14,588 nucleotides of DNA from Bifidobacteriaceae bacterium (lineage in GTDB: Bacteria > Actinomycetota > Actinomycetes > Actinomycetales > WQXJ01), in assembly GCA_031278675.1 (NCBI GenBank), contig JAITJY010000423.1:1-14588 (forward strand), written 5' to 3'. The translations under genes were made by a program, and so were the position numbers. Positions 6,473 through 12,065 of this stretch are shown one piece after another. How positions within the stretch are numbered: the stretch's first letter is position 1; every line of letters begins with the position of its first letter. Below the pieces are notes generated by a model, which had not been told where the DNA came from, searched no databases, and was given only the letters and a program-made list of their open reading frames with translations.

Positions 6473-6853
6473 ATGGCTCGTCTAGTCGGAGTCGACCTCC
6501 CCCGCGACAAGCGGGTTGAGATCGCCCTTACATATATTTTTGGGATTGGGCGCACGCGCGCTGTCAAGACCCTCGAAGCCACGGGGGTCAACCCCGATAC
6601 CCGGGTGAAGGATCTATCAGACACCGAATTGGTGGCTCTGCGTGATTTCATCGAAGCGAATTACCGCGTCGAAGGCGACCTTCGCCGCGAAATCCAGGCC
6701 GATATCAGGCGCAAGGTCGAGATCGGGTCCTACCAGGGCCTCCGGCACCGCCGGGGGTTGCCTGTCCACGGCCAGCGGACCAAAACGAACGCGCGCACCC
6801 GCAAGGGCCGCAAGCGCACCGTGGCCGGCAAGAAGAAGGCCGGCAAGAAGTAG
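6473..6853 (+). CDS. rpsM: Ribosomal protein S13
   Basis: A 126-residue protein of the 30S head that contacts 16S rRNA, the P-site tRNA and the 50S subunit (bridge B1). The N-terminus is MARLVGVDLPRDKRVEIALT. A helix-hairpin-helix region (YIFGIGRTRA) and the signature RHRRGLPVHGQRTKTNART (residues 91-109) are clear. The C-terminal tail is Lys-rich (KKKAGKK), as expected for rRNA/tRNA contact. The ATG is preceded by aggag with 9-nt spacing. rpsK follows after 51 nt. Confidence 0.98.
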   Translation: MARLVGVDLPRDKRVEIALTYIFGIGRTRAVKTLEATGVNPDTRVKDLSDTELVALRDFIEANYRVEGDLRREIQADIRRKVEIGSYQGLRHRRGLPVHGQRTKTNARTRKGRKRTVAGKKKAGKK

Positions 6854-6904
6854 CCGGCCCGGTAAATATCTCGAACAAGGCATTCAAGGAGAGACAGGCA
6901 AAAC

Positions 6905-7306
6905 ATGCCCCCTAAGACCAGGCAAGGCACGCGCAAGGTCCGGCGCAAGGACAAAAAAAATGTCCCGCACGGGCACGCCCACATCAAATCAACCTTCAAC
7001 AACACGATCGTCTCGATCACGGACCAAGGCGGCGCGGTGCTCGCTTGGGCATCGTCGGGTCAGGTCGGGTTCAAGGGTTCCCGCAAGTCAACGCCGTTCG
7101 CCGCTCAACTTGCGGCCGAATCGGCGGCGCGGCGCGCCCAAGACCACGGCGTCAAGAAGGTCGATGTGTTCGTCAAGGGACCCGGTTCCGGCCGCGAGAC
7201 CGCGATCCGTTCACTCCAAGCGGCCGGCCTCGAAGTCGGCTCCATCACGGACGTCACCCCGCAAGCCCATAACGGCTCCCGCCCCCCCAAACGGCGGCGA
7301 GTATAG
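6905..7306 (+). CDS. rpsK: Ribosomal protein S11
   Basis: A 133-residue protein of the 30S platform, near the Shine-Dalgarno/anti-Shine-Dalgarno helix. Conserved stretches are GHAHIKSTFNNTIVSITD (residues 23-40), SSGQVGFKGSRKSTPFAAQ and VFVKGPGSGRETAIR. It ends with the typical basic tail (PPKRRRV). The ribosome binding site is aaggagag, about 11 nt before the ATG. In this genome rpsD does not follow; the next gene, rpoA, lies 506 nt away across a repeat array. Confidence 0.98.
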   Translation: MPPKTRQGTRKVRRKDKKNVPHGHAHIKSTFNNTIVSITDQGGAVLAWASSGQVGFKGSRKSTPFAAQLAAESAARRAQDHGVKKVDVFVKGPGSGRETAIRSLQAAGLEVGSITDVTPQAHNGSRPPKRRRV

Positions 7307-7317
7307 GAGTGGGGGGA

Positions 7318-7348
7318 CGGCATCGTACAACCACAATGGACGATGCCG
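7318..7348 (+). other. Hairpin just after rpsK
   Basis: cggcatcgt (7318-7326) pairs with acgatgccg (7340-7348), a perfect 9-bp stem with a 13-nt loop, 11 nt after the rpsK stop. No T-run follows. It could end or attenuate transcription before rpoA, or mark the 3' end of a processed transcript. The same word occurs in the repeats near 11094 and 11974. Confidence 0.6.
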
Positions 7349-7420
7349 ACCCGTCAGCCCCGCACATCCGGCCGCGATTCGTGGAACTAGCGTTCTAGAG
7401 GCTGAAAGATGAGAGGCTAA

Positions 7421-7672
7421 CCCCGCAGGCGGGGGTAAATGTGGGGGGCCGCGAGCATAACTGAATAGCGAGGCCCTGCTCCGCAGGCGCGGATAAAGGT
7501 GGGGCCGCAGGTATAACTGAATATTGAGGCCCTGCCCCGCGCACGCGGGTAAAGGTGAGGGGCCGCGAGCATAACTGAATAGCGGGGCCTTGCCCCGCAG
7601 GCGCGGATAAAGGTGGGGCCGCAGGTATAACTGAATAGGGGGGGGCCCACCCCGCGCACGCGGGGGTAAACG
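7421..7672. repeat. Alternating tandem repeat between rpsK and rpoA (114-bp higher-order unit)
   Basis: Four ~57-bp units alternate between two types: A at 7445-7500 and 7559-7614, B at 7501-7558 and 7615-7672. The true period is therefore 114 bp, repeated twice. Each unit has a GC palindrome (7480-7493, 7536-7549, 7593-7606, 7650-7665, plus an orphan at 7421-7434) followed by taaa, and a shared ataactgaata segment. Units are about 57 bp apart. The palindromes resemble type I-E CRISPR repeats, but the sequence between them is conserved, so it is not an array of unique spacers. Confidence 0.95.
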
Positions 7673-7766
7673 GGGCCAAGCCCTGGGGGGCGGTCGGGAC
7701 CAACCCGGCGGCGCGCCAGGCCGGCCAGCGCGGCGGACAGAGGCCGCGCCGGTTGGAAGTACGAAA

Positions 7767-7792
7767 CGGGACCTCAAATAGCGGGGGTCCCG
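7767..7792 (+). promoter_or_regulatory. Hairpin ahead of the rpoA ribosome binding site
   Basis: cgggacc (7767-7773) pairs with ggtcccg (7786-7792) around a 12-nt loop, ending 3-4 nt before the aaagga ribosome binding site of rpoA. Its closeness to the site suggests a possible effect on initiation. That is inference. Confidence 0.45.
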
Positions 7793-7812
7793 AGTAAAGG
7801 AAGAATGAAACA

Positions 7813-8817
7813 GTGCTAATTGCACAACGTCCCACACTGACAGAAGATGTTGTCTCTGATTACCGGTCGCGGTTTGTGATTGAACCGCTGGAGCCGGGTT
7901 TCGGGTACACGCTCGGGAATTCGCTGCGGCGGACGCTGCTCTCGTCGATTCCGGGTTCGGCGGTCACGTCGATCCGGATTGATGGCGTGCTCCACGAGTT
8001 TTCCACCATTCCGGGTGTCAAAGAAGACGTCACCGAGATTATTCTTAGTTTGAAGAACCTCGTGGTGTCCTCGGAACATGACACGCCTGTGGTGATGTAC
8101 CTGCGCAAACAGGGTCCCGGCGAGGTGACTGCCGCAGACATCACGCCGCCCGCCGGTGTTGAGGTGCACAACCCAGAATTGCATATCGCGACGCTGAACG
8201 CCAAAGGAAAACTCGAAATCGAGTTGACCGTGGAACGCGGCCGCGGCTACGTAACCGCAGTGCAAAACAAGCCGGCCGATGCCGAAATTGGCCGCATCCC
8301 GATCGACTCGATCTATTCGCCGGTCCTGAAAGTGGCGTACAAGATCGAAGCGACGCGTGTGGAACAGCGCACCGACTTCGACCGGTTGATTGTTGATGTC
8401 GAAACCAAGAAGGCCACCACGCCGCGCAGCGCTATGGCCTCGGCTGGGAAGACCCTGACAGAACTGTTTGGCCTGGCCAGGGAATTGAACCCGGATGCCG
8501 AAGGGATCGAAATCGGGCCGAGCCCAACTGATGCGGCCCTGGCCGCCGATTTGGCACTCCAGGTCGAGGACCTCGATTTGACTATCCGGTCCTACAATTG
8601 TTTGAAGCGGGAAGGCATCCACACGGTTGGTGAACTGGTTGCCCGTTCTGAGGCGGATTTGCTGGATATCCGCAATTTCGGGATCAAATCGATCAACGAG
8701 GTGAAGGAGAAGCTGGCTTCGCTTGGTCTGTCCCTGAAAGACTCGCCCCTGGAATTCGACTCTTCAATGGTCTCCACCACCCCGGAGTTCATTGCGGAAG
8801 ACAGCAGTTATAACTAA
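7813..8817 (+). CDS. rpoA: DNA-directed RNA polymerase subunit alpha
   Basis: A 334-residue subunit that dimerises to nucleate polymerase assembly and contacts promoter UP elements and activators. The N-terminal domain (about 1-225) includes RSRFVIEPLEPGFGYTLGNS, RRTLLSSIPG and VERGRGYV. A linker leads to the C-terminal domain (about 245-320) with RSYNCLKREGIHTVGELV and LLDIRNFGIKS. R259 corresponds to the DNA-contacting Arg265 of E. coli. The GTG start is chosen because the actinobacterial N-terminus (LIAQRPTL) begins there; an aaagga site lies about 11 nt upstream. It is followed by rplQ after 95 nt. Upstream, rpsK is unusually distant. Confidence 0.98.
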   Translation: MLIAQRPTLTEDVVSDYRSRFVIEPLEPGFGYTLGNSLRRTLLSSIPGSAVTSIRIDGVLHEFSTIPGVKEDVTEIILSLKNLVVSSEHDTPVVMYLRKQGPGEVTAADITPPAGVEVHNPELHIATLNAKGKLEIELTVERGRGYVTAVQNKPADAEIGRIPIDSIYSPVLKVAYKIEATRVEQRTDFDRLIVDVETKKATTPRSAMASAGKTLTELFGLARELNPDAEGIEIGPSPTDAALAADLALQVEDLDLTIRSYNCLKREGIHTVGELVARSEADLLDIRNFGIKSINEVKEKLASLGLSLKDSPLEFDSSMVSTTPEFIAEDSSYN

Positions 8818-8824
8818 TGAGTCT

Positions 8825-8873
8825 GGCTTGTCCGCTCAGGTTCGCGCCTAGAGTGTGGACCTGAGGGCAAGCC
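8825..8873 (+). other. Imperfect hairpin between rpoA and rplQ
   Basis: ggcttg (8825-8830) pairs with caagcc (8868-8873), and ctcaggt (8835-8841) pairs with acctgag (8859-8865), separated by a small internal loop. It sits about 27 nt before the rplQ ribosome binding site. It may be a processing or regulatory structure; there is no T-run. Confidence 0.5.
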
Positions 8874-8912
8874 GGCCCATTGCAAGAAAACTAGAGCATT
8901 AGGAGATTCAAG

Positions 8913-9635
8913 ATGCCGACCCCTCCCAAGGGCGCCCGTCTGGGCGGCGGAGCAGCGCACGAGCGGTTGATCCTGGCCAACTTGTCAACCCAGTTGTTTG
9001 CGCACGGCCGTATCACTACCACACTGGCGAAGGCGAGGCGGTTGCGGCCCCACGCGGAGCGCCTGATCACGTTCGCTAAGCGCGGCGATCTGGCGGCGCG
9101 GCGCCGCGTGATGCGCACCGTGCGCGACAAGTCGGTGGTCCACGAGTTGTTCACCGCGATTGCACCCACCATGGCTGAACGTGAGGGCGGTTACACCCGC
9201 ATCGTTAAGCTCGGGCCGCGCAAGGGGGATGGCGCGCCGATGGCCGTGATCGAACTGGTCACCGAAGAGGTCAAGCCCAAGAAGAAGCGCGCCCAGCCAG
9301 ATCCTGGTCCCTCGGCCAGTGCCGCAGCGGCAGCCAGCACCGACACGCCGGAAGCGGACACCGCGCTGGACGCTGACACCAACGAAGCCGATGCCGCGCC
9401 GGACGCCGACGCGCCAGGTCCCGCCGCCGAGGCGGCCGATGCCGCCGCCGACACGGCCGACGCAGCTGGCGAAACCGCCGCCGAGGCGGACGCCTCGCAG
9501 CCCGTTGAGGACGCCGAACCGCTGGTTGAAGCCAACGAATCGCCTGAGGTGGGCGATGACGCGGACAACGCCGAGTTGCTCCGCGAGCAGGCGGAAGCAG
9601 ATGCGATCCGGGCCGAACTGGACAAGGACAAATAG
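8913..9635 (+). CDS. rplQ: Ribosomal protein L17 with a long acidic C-terminal tail
   Basis: A 50S protein near the peptide exit tunnel. The core (residues 1-~118) is canonical: MPTPPKGARLGGGAAHERLI, HGRITTTLAKARRLRP, AERLITFAKRGDL, VRDKSVVHELF, GGYTRIVKLGPRKGD and MAVIELV. After a basic patch (KPKKKRAQ), residues 131-240 form an Ala/Asp/Glu-rich tail with almost no hydrophobic residues. Actinobacterial L17 often has such a tail; at about 110 residues this one is long. The ATG follows aggag with 8-nt spacing. It is the last gene of the operon. truA, its common partner, does not follow. Confidence 0.96.
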   Translation: MPTPPKGARLGGGAAHERLILANLSTQLFAHGRITTTLAKARRLRPHAERLITFAKRGDLAARRRVMRTVRDKSVVHELFTAIAPTMAEREGGYTRIVKLGPRKGDGAPMAVIELVTEEVKPKKKRAQPDPGPSASAAAAASTDTPEADTALDADTNEADAAPDADAPGPAAEAADAAADTADAAGETAAEADASQPVEDAEPLVEANESPEVGDDADNAELLREQAEADAIRAELDKDK

Positions 9636-9674
9636 TCCGGAGCCCTGAGGCCGCCTGAGGCCGCCCGATGGTGC

Positions 9675-9690
9675 CAGCCCCCCGGGGCTG
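9675..9690 (+). terminator. Possible terminator hairpin after rplQ
   Basis: cagccc (9675-9680) pairs with gggctg (9685-9690) around a cccg loop, 40 nt after the rplQ stop, followed by attagctt. A 10-bp tandem duplication (ctgaggccgc twice, 9645-9664) precedes it. It is short and lacks a clear T-run, so the call is tentative. Confidence 0.4.
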
Positions 9691-9796
9691 ATTAGCTTGC
9701 CAGCCGCCTGTGCCGTCGCCGTGCTGGGGCAAAGTAGGACCGGACATAACGCCCAGCGCAACGCGCTGACCTGCGCGGACGGTTGACTTTCGGATT
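9690..9796 (+). repeat. Interspersed ~107-bp repeat, copy 2
   Basis: Counterpart of 5488-5594, same orientation, starting at gattagcttgcc and running through ttgactttcggatt. It lies directly after the rplQ hairpin and ends 3 nt before the TAA of the minus-strand ATPase gene. Weak similarity to copy 1 may continue into the ATPase 3' end (gattag..tcca). The central hairpin (cagcgc-aac-gcgctg) is conserved. Confidence 0.93.
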
Positions 9797-9799
9797 GGA

Positions 9800-11032
9800 T
9801 TAGATCCAGGAGATGGGTACGGCTGTGTCGGTGTCGGTGATTGGTTGAGCTCGTTCGGTCAGGCACAGGACGCAGCCGCTGCCCCGGGACGCGCCGGGGA
9901 TGGAGTCGAGGACCTGGAACGAGGCGCAGTCGGCGCGCCTGGGCGCGCCAGTGCGCTTGACTTCAACTGGATGCAAAGTGTTATCGCGGGCAATTATCAG
10001 GTCGATCTCGCGTTTGTGATAGTCGCGATAAAAATAGACGGGTGGGTCCAACTGGCCGGCGTTGAGGTAGGAACGCAGCACCTCTGCGACCGCGAACGAT
10101 TCAAGGAACTGGCCTGCCATGGCTCCGTCACGCAGAGTCGCGGGGCTGGTCCAACTGGTCAAATAGGCCGCCAGTCCTGTGTCCAGGAAATAGAGTTTGG
10201 GCGTCTTGACAGAGCGTTTGCCCACGTTGGCGGACCAGGGTGGCAACAAGTAAACCAGCGCCGAGGTCTGGAGTATGGAGAGCCAGCGCTTCGCTGCTGT
10301 ATGGCTGATGCCCACGGTGGAGGCCATATCGGCAACGTTGAGCAACTGCCCGGTGCGAGCCGCAGCCACCCGGATAAACGCCATAAACCGGCTCTCGTCC
10401 TGGATAGCGGCGAGTCGGCGCACGTCTCGCTCGATATATGTGCGCACGTAGGAGCCATAGAACATGGCCCAGTCAAAGCCAGGATGCGCCACGAGTTGCG
10501 GCATCTGACCACGCCATATCGCCTGCCAAACTTGGTTCGGGTCGAGGGGAGCGCGCGCCGGTCTCGTAGTGGCCTGGTCTGCGCCAGGCAGGAACGGCTC
10601 GTGGAAAGGATCGCGTGCGATCTCGCGTTGCGACAGCCCAAGCAGGTTCAGGATTCCAACGCGGCCCGCCAACGATTCGGTCACATCGCGCATCAGTTCG
10701 AACTGGTCGGAGCCGGTCATCCAGACTTGCCCTTTGCCGCCGGTGCGCTCCAACAGCTTCTTGACCTCAGGAAATAGCTGCGGCGCCCGTTGCACCTCGT
10801 CAATCAACAAGGGTGGTGGGTTGTAGGCGAAGAACAGTTCCGGGGCTTGGGTGGCGCTATATAGCGTGAGGGCGTCGTCCGTGGTCGCTTCCGGCGTGCC
10901 GACCTTGAGTTTGCGCAGCATGGTCGACTTGCCAACCTGCCTGGCACCGGTCACCAAAATCGCCCCGAATTGGGCACCCATCCGGTTAGCGGCCGCTTCC
11001 GCGTGACGAGGAATGTACGGGTAATCCAACAT
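9800..11032 (-). CDS. AAA ATPase with DUF4143 C-terminal domain
   Basis: A 410-residue protein of the AAA_14/DUF4143 type, a common accessory family of unsettled function. The Walker A motif is GARQVGKST (29-37), Walker B is LLIDEVQRA (75-83), and a sensor-like WMTGSDQ is at 104-110. A helical middle region has the family motif SYVRTYIERDVRRLA (194-208) and a putative helix-turn-helix (NVADMASTVGISHTAAKRW). The C-terminus has YFLDTGLAAYL and a PD-(D/E)xK-like pattern (REIDLII, VEVKR; D344, E357, K359). The length is standard and the gene looks intact. The ATG is the family start. It is transcribed towards the rplQ operon. Its first ~15 codons and upstream DNA are duplicated beyond the toxin-antitoxin pair. 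Confidence 0.9.
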   Translation of the reverse strand: MLDYPYIPRHAEAAANRMGAQFGAILVTGARQVGKSTMLRKLKVGTPEATTDDALTLYSATQAPELFFAYNPPPLLIDEVQRAPQLFPEVKKLLERTGGKGQVWMTGSDQFELMRDVTESLAGRVGILNLLGLSQREIARDPFHEPFLPGADQATTRPARAPLDPNQVWQAIWRGQMPQLVAHPGFDWAMFYGSYVRTYIERDVRRLAAIQDESRFMAFIRVAAARTGQLLNVADMASTVGISHTAAKRWLSILQTSALVYLLPPWSANVGKRSVKTPKLYFLDTGLAAYLTSWTSPATLRDGAMAGQFLESFAVAEVLRSYLNAGQLDPPVYFYRDYHKREIDLIIARDNTLHPVEVKRTGAPRRADCASFQVLDSIPGASRGSGCVLCLTERAQPITDTDTAVPISWI

Positions 11033-11109
11033 GGGATGTTAATCTACCCGAGAATCCCCGCCTGCGGTTTGCCCCCGCACGCAGTCAGCGCACGATGCCG
11101 TCCGCCCCG
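10987..11109. repeat. Direct repeat around the toxin-antitoxin pair, copy 1
   Basis: About 123 bp, roughly 93% identical by eye to 11867-11990, in the same orientation and 880 bp apart. This copy contains the first 15 codons and the start codon of the ATPase gene plus its upstream DNA. Confidence 0.93.
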
Positions 11110-11182
11110 ACGACATCCCAGCCTCCGGTTTGCCCCCCGCACGCAGTCAGCGCACGATGCCGTCCGCCTCGACGACATCCCC
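11060..11182. repeat. 61-62-bp tandem repeat upstream of the ATPase gene
   Basis: Unit 1 (11060-11120) and unit 2 (11121-11182) are almost identical from ggtttgcccc through cgacgacatcc. A third unit starts (gcctggcgg) and breaks off at 11191. The tandem lies between the divergent ATPase and antitoxin starts, so it may carry operator sequences for either. Each unit contains acgatgccgtccgcc. Confidence 0.93.
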
Positions 11183-11204
11183 GCCTGGCGGTACATGATA
11201 GAAT
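11176..11204 (+). promoter_or_regulatory. Candidate promoter of the toxin-antitoxin pair
   Basis: tagaat (11199-11204) is a reasonable -10 element 30 nt before the antitoxin start. It sits in a short AT-rich patch (catgatagaatcacgat) that also contains the imperfect palindrome atgatagaatcacgat, a possible antitoxin operator. No good -35 element was found. Confidence 0.35.
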
Positions 11205-11233
11205 CACGATAGGCAAATGTCTGGAGGTTTATC

Positions 11234-11512
11234 ATGTTGCGCATCCATCCCGTATCAGATCTACGGAACAAGTTCCCCCAGATCGAGGCCTTGGTGCAAG
11301 GCGGTGAGCCTGTCTTCCTCACCAAGAACGGCCACGGGTCGATGGTTGTCCTCAGCCTGGAGGATTACGCGCAACTGACTGAGAGCGTTGAGTCGAAACT
11401 AGATGAGGCGGACCGCGCGGCGGCCGCCACGACTGAGCGTTCCACTCACCGTGAAGTCTTTTCCCGCGCGCGGAGGCGGCTGCAGCCCGAGGAATTGGCG
11501 GATGACGCGTAA
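11234..11512 (+). CDS. Phd/YefM-type antitoxin
   Basis: A 92-residue protein with the Phd/YefM N-terminal DNA-binding fold: VSDLRNKFPQIEALVQGGEP, VFLTKNGHGSMVVLSLEDY (residues ~7-45). A charged C-terminal part, expected to wrap the toxin, follows. The ATG follows ggagg with a 6-nt spacer. The gene precedes a RelE/ParE-type toxin gene by 30 nt, the usual antitoxin-first order, and such antitoxins typically repress their own promoter together with the toxin. The last ~20 codons include VFSRARRRL, whose coding DNA is duplicated in front of the toxin gene. Confidence 0.88.
   Translation: MLRIHPVSDLRNKFPQIEALVQGGEPVFLTKNGHGSMVVLSLEDYAQLTESVESKLDEADRAAAATTERSTHREVFSRARRRLQPEELADDA
11455..11482 (+). 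repeat. 28-bp direct repeat, copy 1, inside the antitoxin gene
   Basis: Begins agtcttttcccgcgcg and ends gaggcggctg. It is identical over 28 bp to 11516-11543, 61 bp downstream. Here it is coding (part of VFSRARRRL) in the antitoxin. Confidence 0.96.
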
Positions 11513-11515
11513 CTC

Positions 11516-11543
11516 AGTCTTTTCCCGCGCGCGGAGGCGGCTG
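11516..11543 (+). repeat. 28-bp direct repeat, copy 2, forming the toxin ribosome binding site
   Basis: Exact copy of 11455-11482. In this position its ggagg (11532-11536) serves as the toxin Shine-Dalgarno, and its final base is the G of the GTG start at 11543. The toxin translation start region therefore looks like a duplicate of antitoxin coding sequence. Confidence 0.95.
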
Positions 11544-11869
11544 TGACAAGCAAACCATTCGGCCTGCGCTACCTCGGAATCTTTGAAGACGATCTTGCCG
11601 CCGCAGTGGATTACATCGCTGTGAAGCTCAAGAATCCCCAGGCCGCCGCCAAGCTGATCGACGACTTGGAAGAAGCGGTTGAGCGCAGGGCAGTGGACCC
11701 ACTTGGCTTCGCGCCATATCCATCCGGGACGCCGCGCCCGAAGCCTTACTACGCTCTGCGGGTTCGAAATTACATCGCGTTCTATGTGATTGAGGGACGG
11801 ACAATCGAGTTCCGCCGGTTCTTGTGGAGCCGCCGCGATATCACACGGTTACTCGAAGGGCTGGACTAG
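11543..11869 (+). CDS. RelE/ParE-family toxin
   Basis: A 108-residue protein of the type II RelE/ParE superfamily. Members either cleave mRNA on the ribosome or poison gyrase. Sequence alone does not decide which here. Family features are the N-terminal helices (LAAAVDYIAVKLKNPQAAAKLIDDLEE) and the C-terminal beta sheet (YYALRVRNYIAFYVIEGRTIEFRRFLWSRRDI). The GTG start has ggagg with a 6-nt spacer and lies 30 nt after the antitoxin stop. The last codon and the TAG stop abut or lie within the direct repeat that begins at 11867. The gene appears intact. It follows its antitoxin, so the pair should work as an addiction module. Confidence 0.85.
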   Translation: MTSKPFGLRYLGIFEDDLAAAVDYIAVKLKNPQAAAKLIDDLEEAVERRAVDPLGFAPYPSGTPRPKPYYALRVRNYIAFYVIEGRTIEFRRFLWSRRDITRLLEGLD

Positions 11870-11990
11870 CGGCCGCTTCCGCGTGACGAGGAATGTACGG
11901 GTAATCCAACGTGGAATGTTAATCTACCCGAGAGCCCCAGCCTCCGGTTCGCCCCCCGCACGCAGTCAGCGCACGATGCCGTCCGCCCCG
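11867..11990. repeat. Direct repeat around the toxin-antitoxin pair, copy 2
   Basis: Counterpart of 10987-11109. The first 44 bp are identical; later differences include the ATPase start codon and a few changes around 11934-11951. It carries only one copy of the ~61-bp unit that is tandem in copy 1. Its first three bases are the toxin stop codon. Confidence 0.93.
11868..11912 (-). pseudogene. Remnant of a DUF4143 ATPase 5' end
   Basis: On the minus strand this stretch still reads LDYPYIPRHAEAAA, the first residues of the ATPase encoded at 11032 and leftwards. Its start codon is changed from ATG to ACG. The remnant breaks off at the toxin stop codon. It is either the leftover of a second ATPase gene or a by-product of the duplication that placed the toxin-antitoxin pair here. 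Confidence 0.7.
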
Positions 11991-11999
11991 GCATCGTGC
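11971..11999. other. 10-bp hairpin at the end of the repeat
   Basis: gcacgatgcc (11971-11980) pairs perfectly with ggcatcgtgc (11990-11999) around a 9-nt loop. It lies between the converging toxin and smc genes and may help end transcription. The left arm belongs to the direct repeat; the right arm is unique to this copy. Confidence 0.55.
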
Positions 12000-12009
12000 A
12001 CGGGTTAGC

Positions 12010-12035
12010 CTCCCAGCCCGGTGCCCGGGCGGGAG
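12010..12035. terminator. Hairpin between the converging toxin and smc genes
   Basis: ctccc plus gcccgg (12010-12021, with one bulged A at 12015) pair with ccgggc plus gggag (12025-12035) around a tgc loop. This gives an 11-bp GC-rich stem, 31 nt past the smc stop. No T-run follows on either strand. A bidirectional terminator is likely from position. Confidence 0.5.
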
Positions 12036-12065
12036 TCAGGCCCGCCGCCTACGCCAATCGCGCGG

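Larger units (their letters stand above)
7307..7812 (+). other. Enlarged rpsK-rpoA spacer
   Basis: A 506-nt intergenic stretch that is usually short in this operon. It holds a hairpin (7318-7348), the 114-bp higher-order repeat (7421-7672), a GC-rich segment (7673-7760) and a hairpin just before rpoA. The tataac words at 7512-7517 and 7626-7631 inside the B units resemble -10 elements but lack convincing -35 partners. No gene was seen. Confidence 0.7.

Noticed and set aside
7421..7672. CRISPR array
   Set aside because: The palindromes look right, but the sequences between them are repeated rather than unique, only about five units exist, and no cas genes are in the window.
7211..7837. Minus-strand frames encoding ~38-residue repeats (FSYTCGPTFIRACG type)
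   Set aside because: The 114-bp period (a multiple of 3) keeps several frames open; no homology is recognised and they overlap rpsK and the rpoA start.
8985..9866. Minus-strand frame opposite rplQ
   Set aside because: It is antisense to L17 and its Ala/Asp tail and extends into the interspersed repeat; there is no family resemblance.
9845..10777. Long plus-strand frame opposite the ATPase gene
   Set aside because: The minus strand has clear Walker A, Walker B and DUF4143 motifs; the plus frame has no recognised domain.
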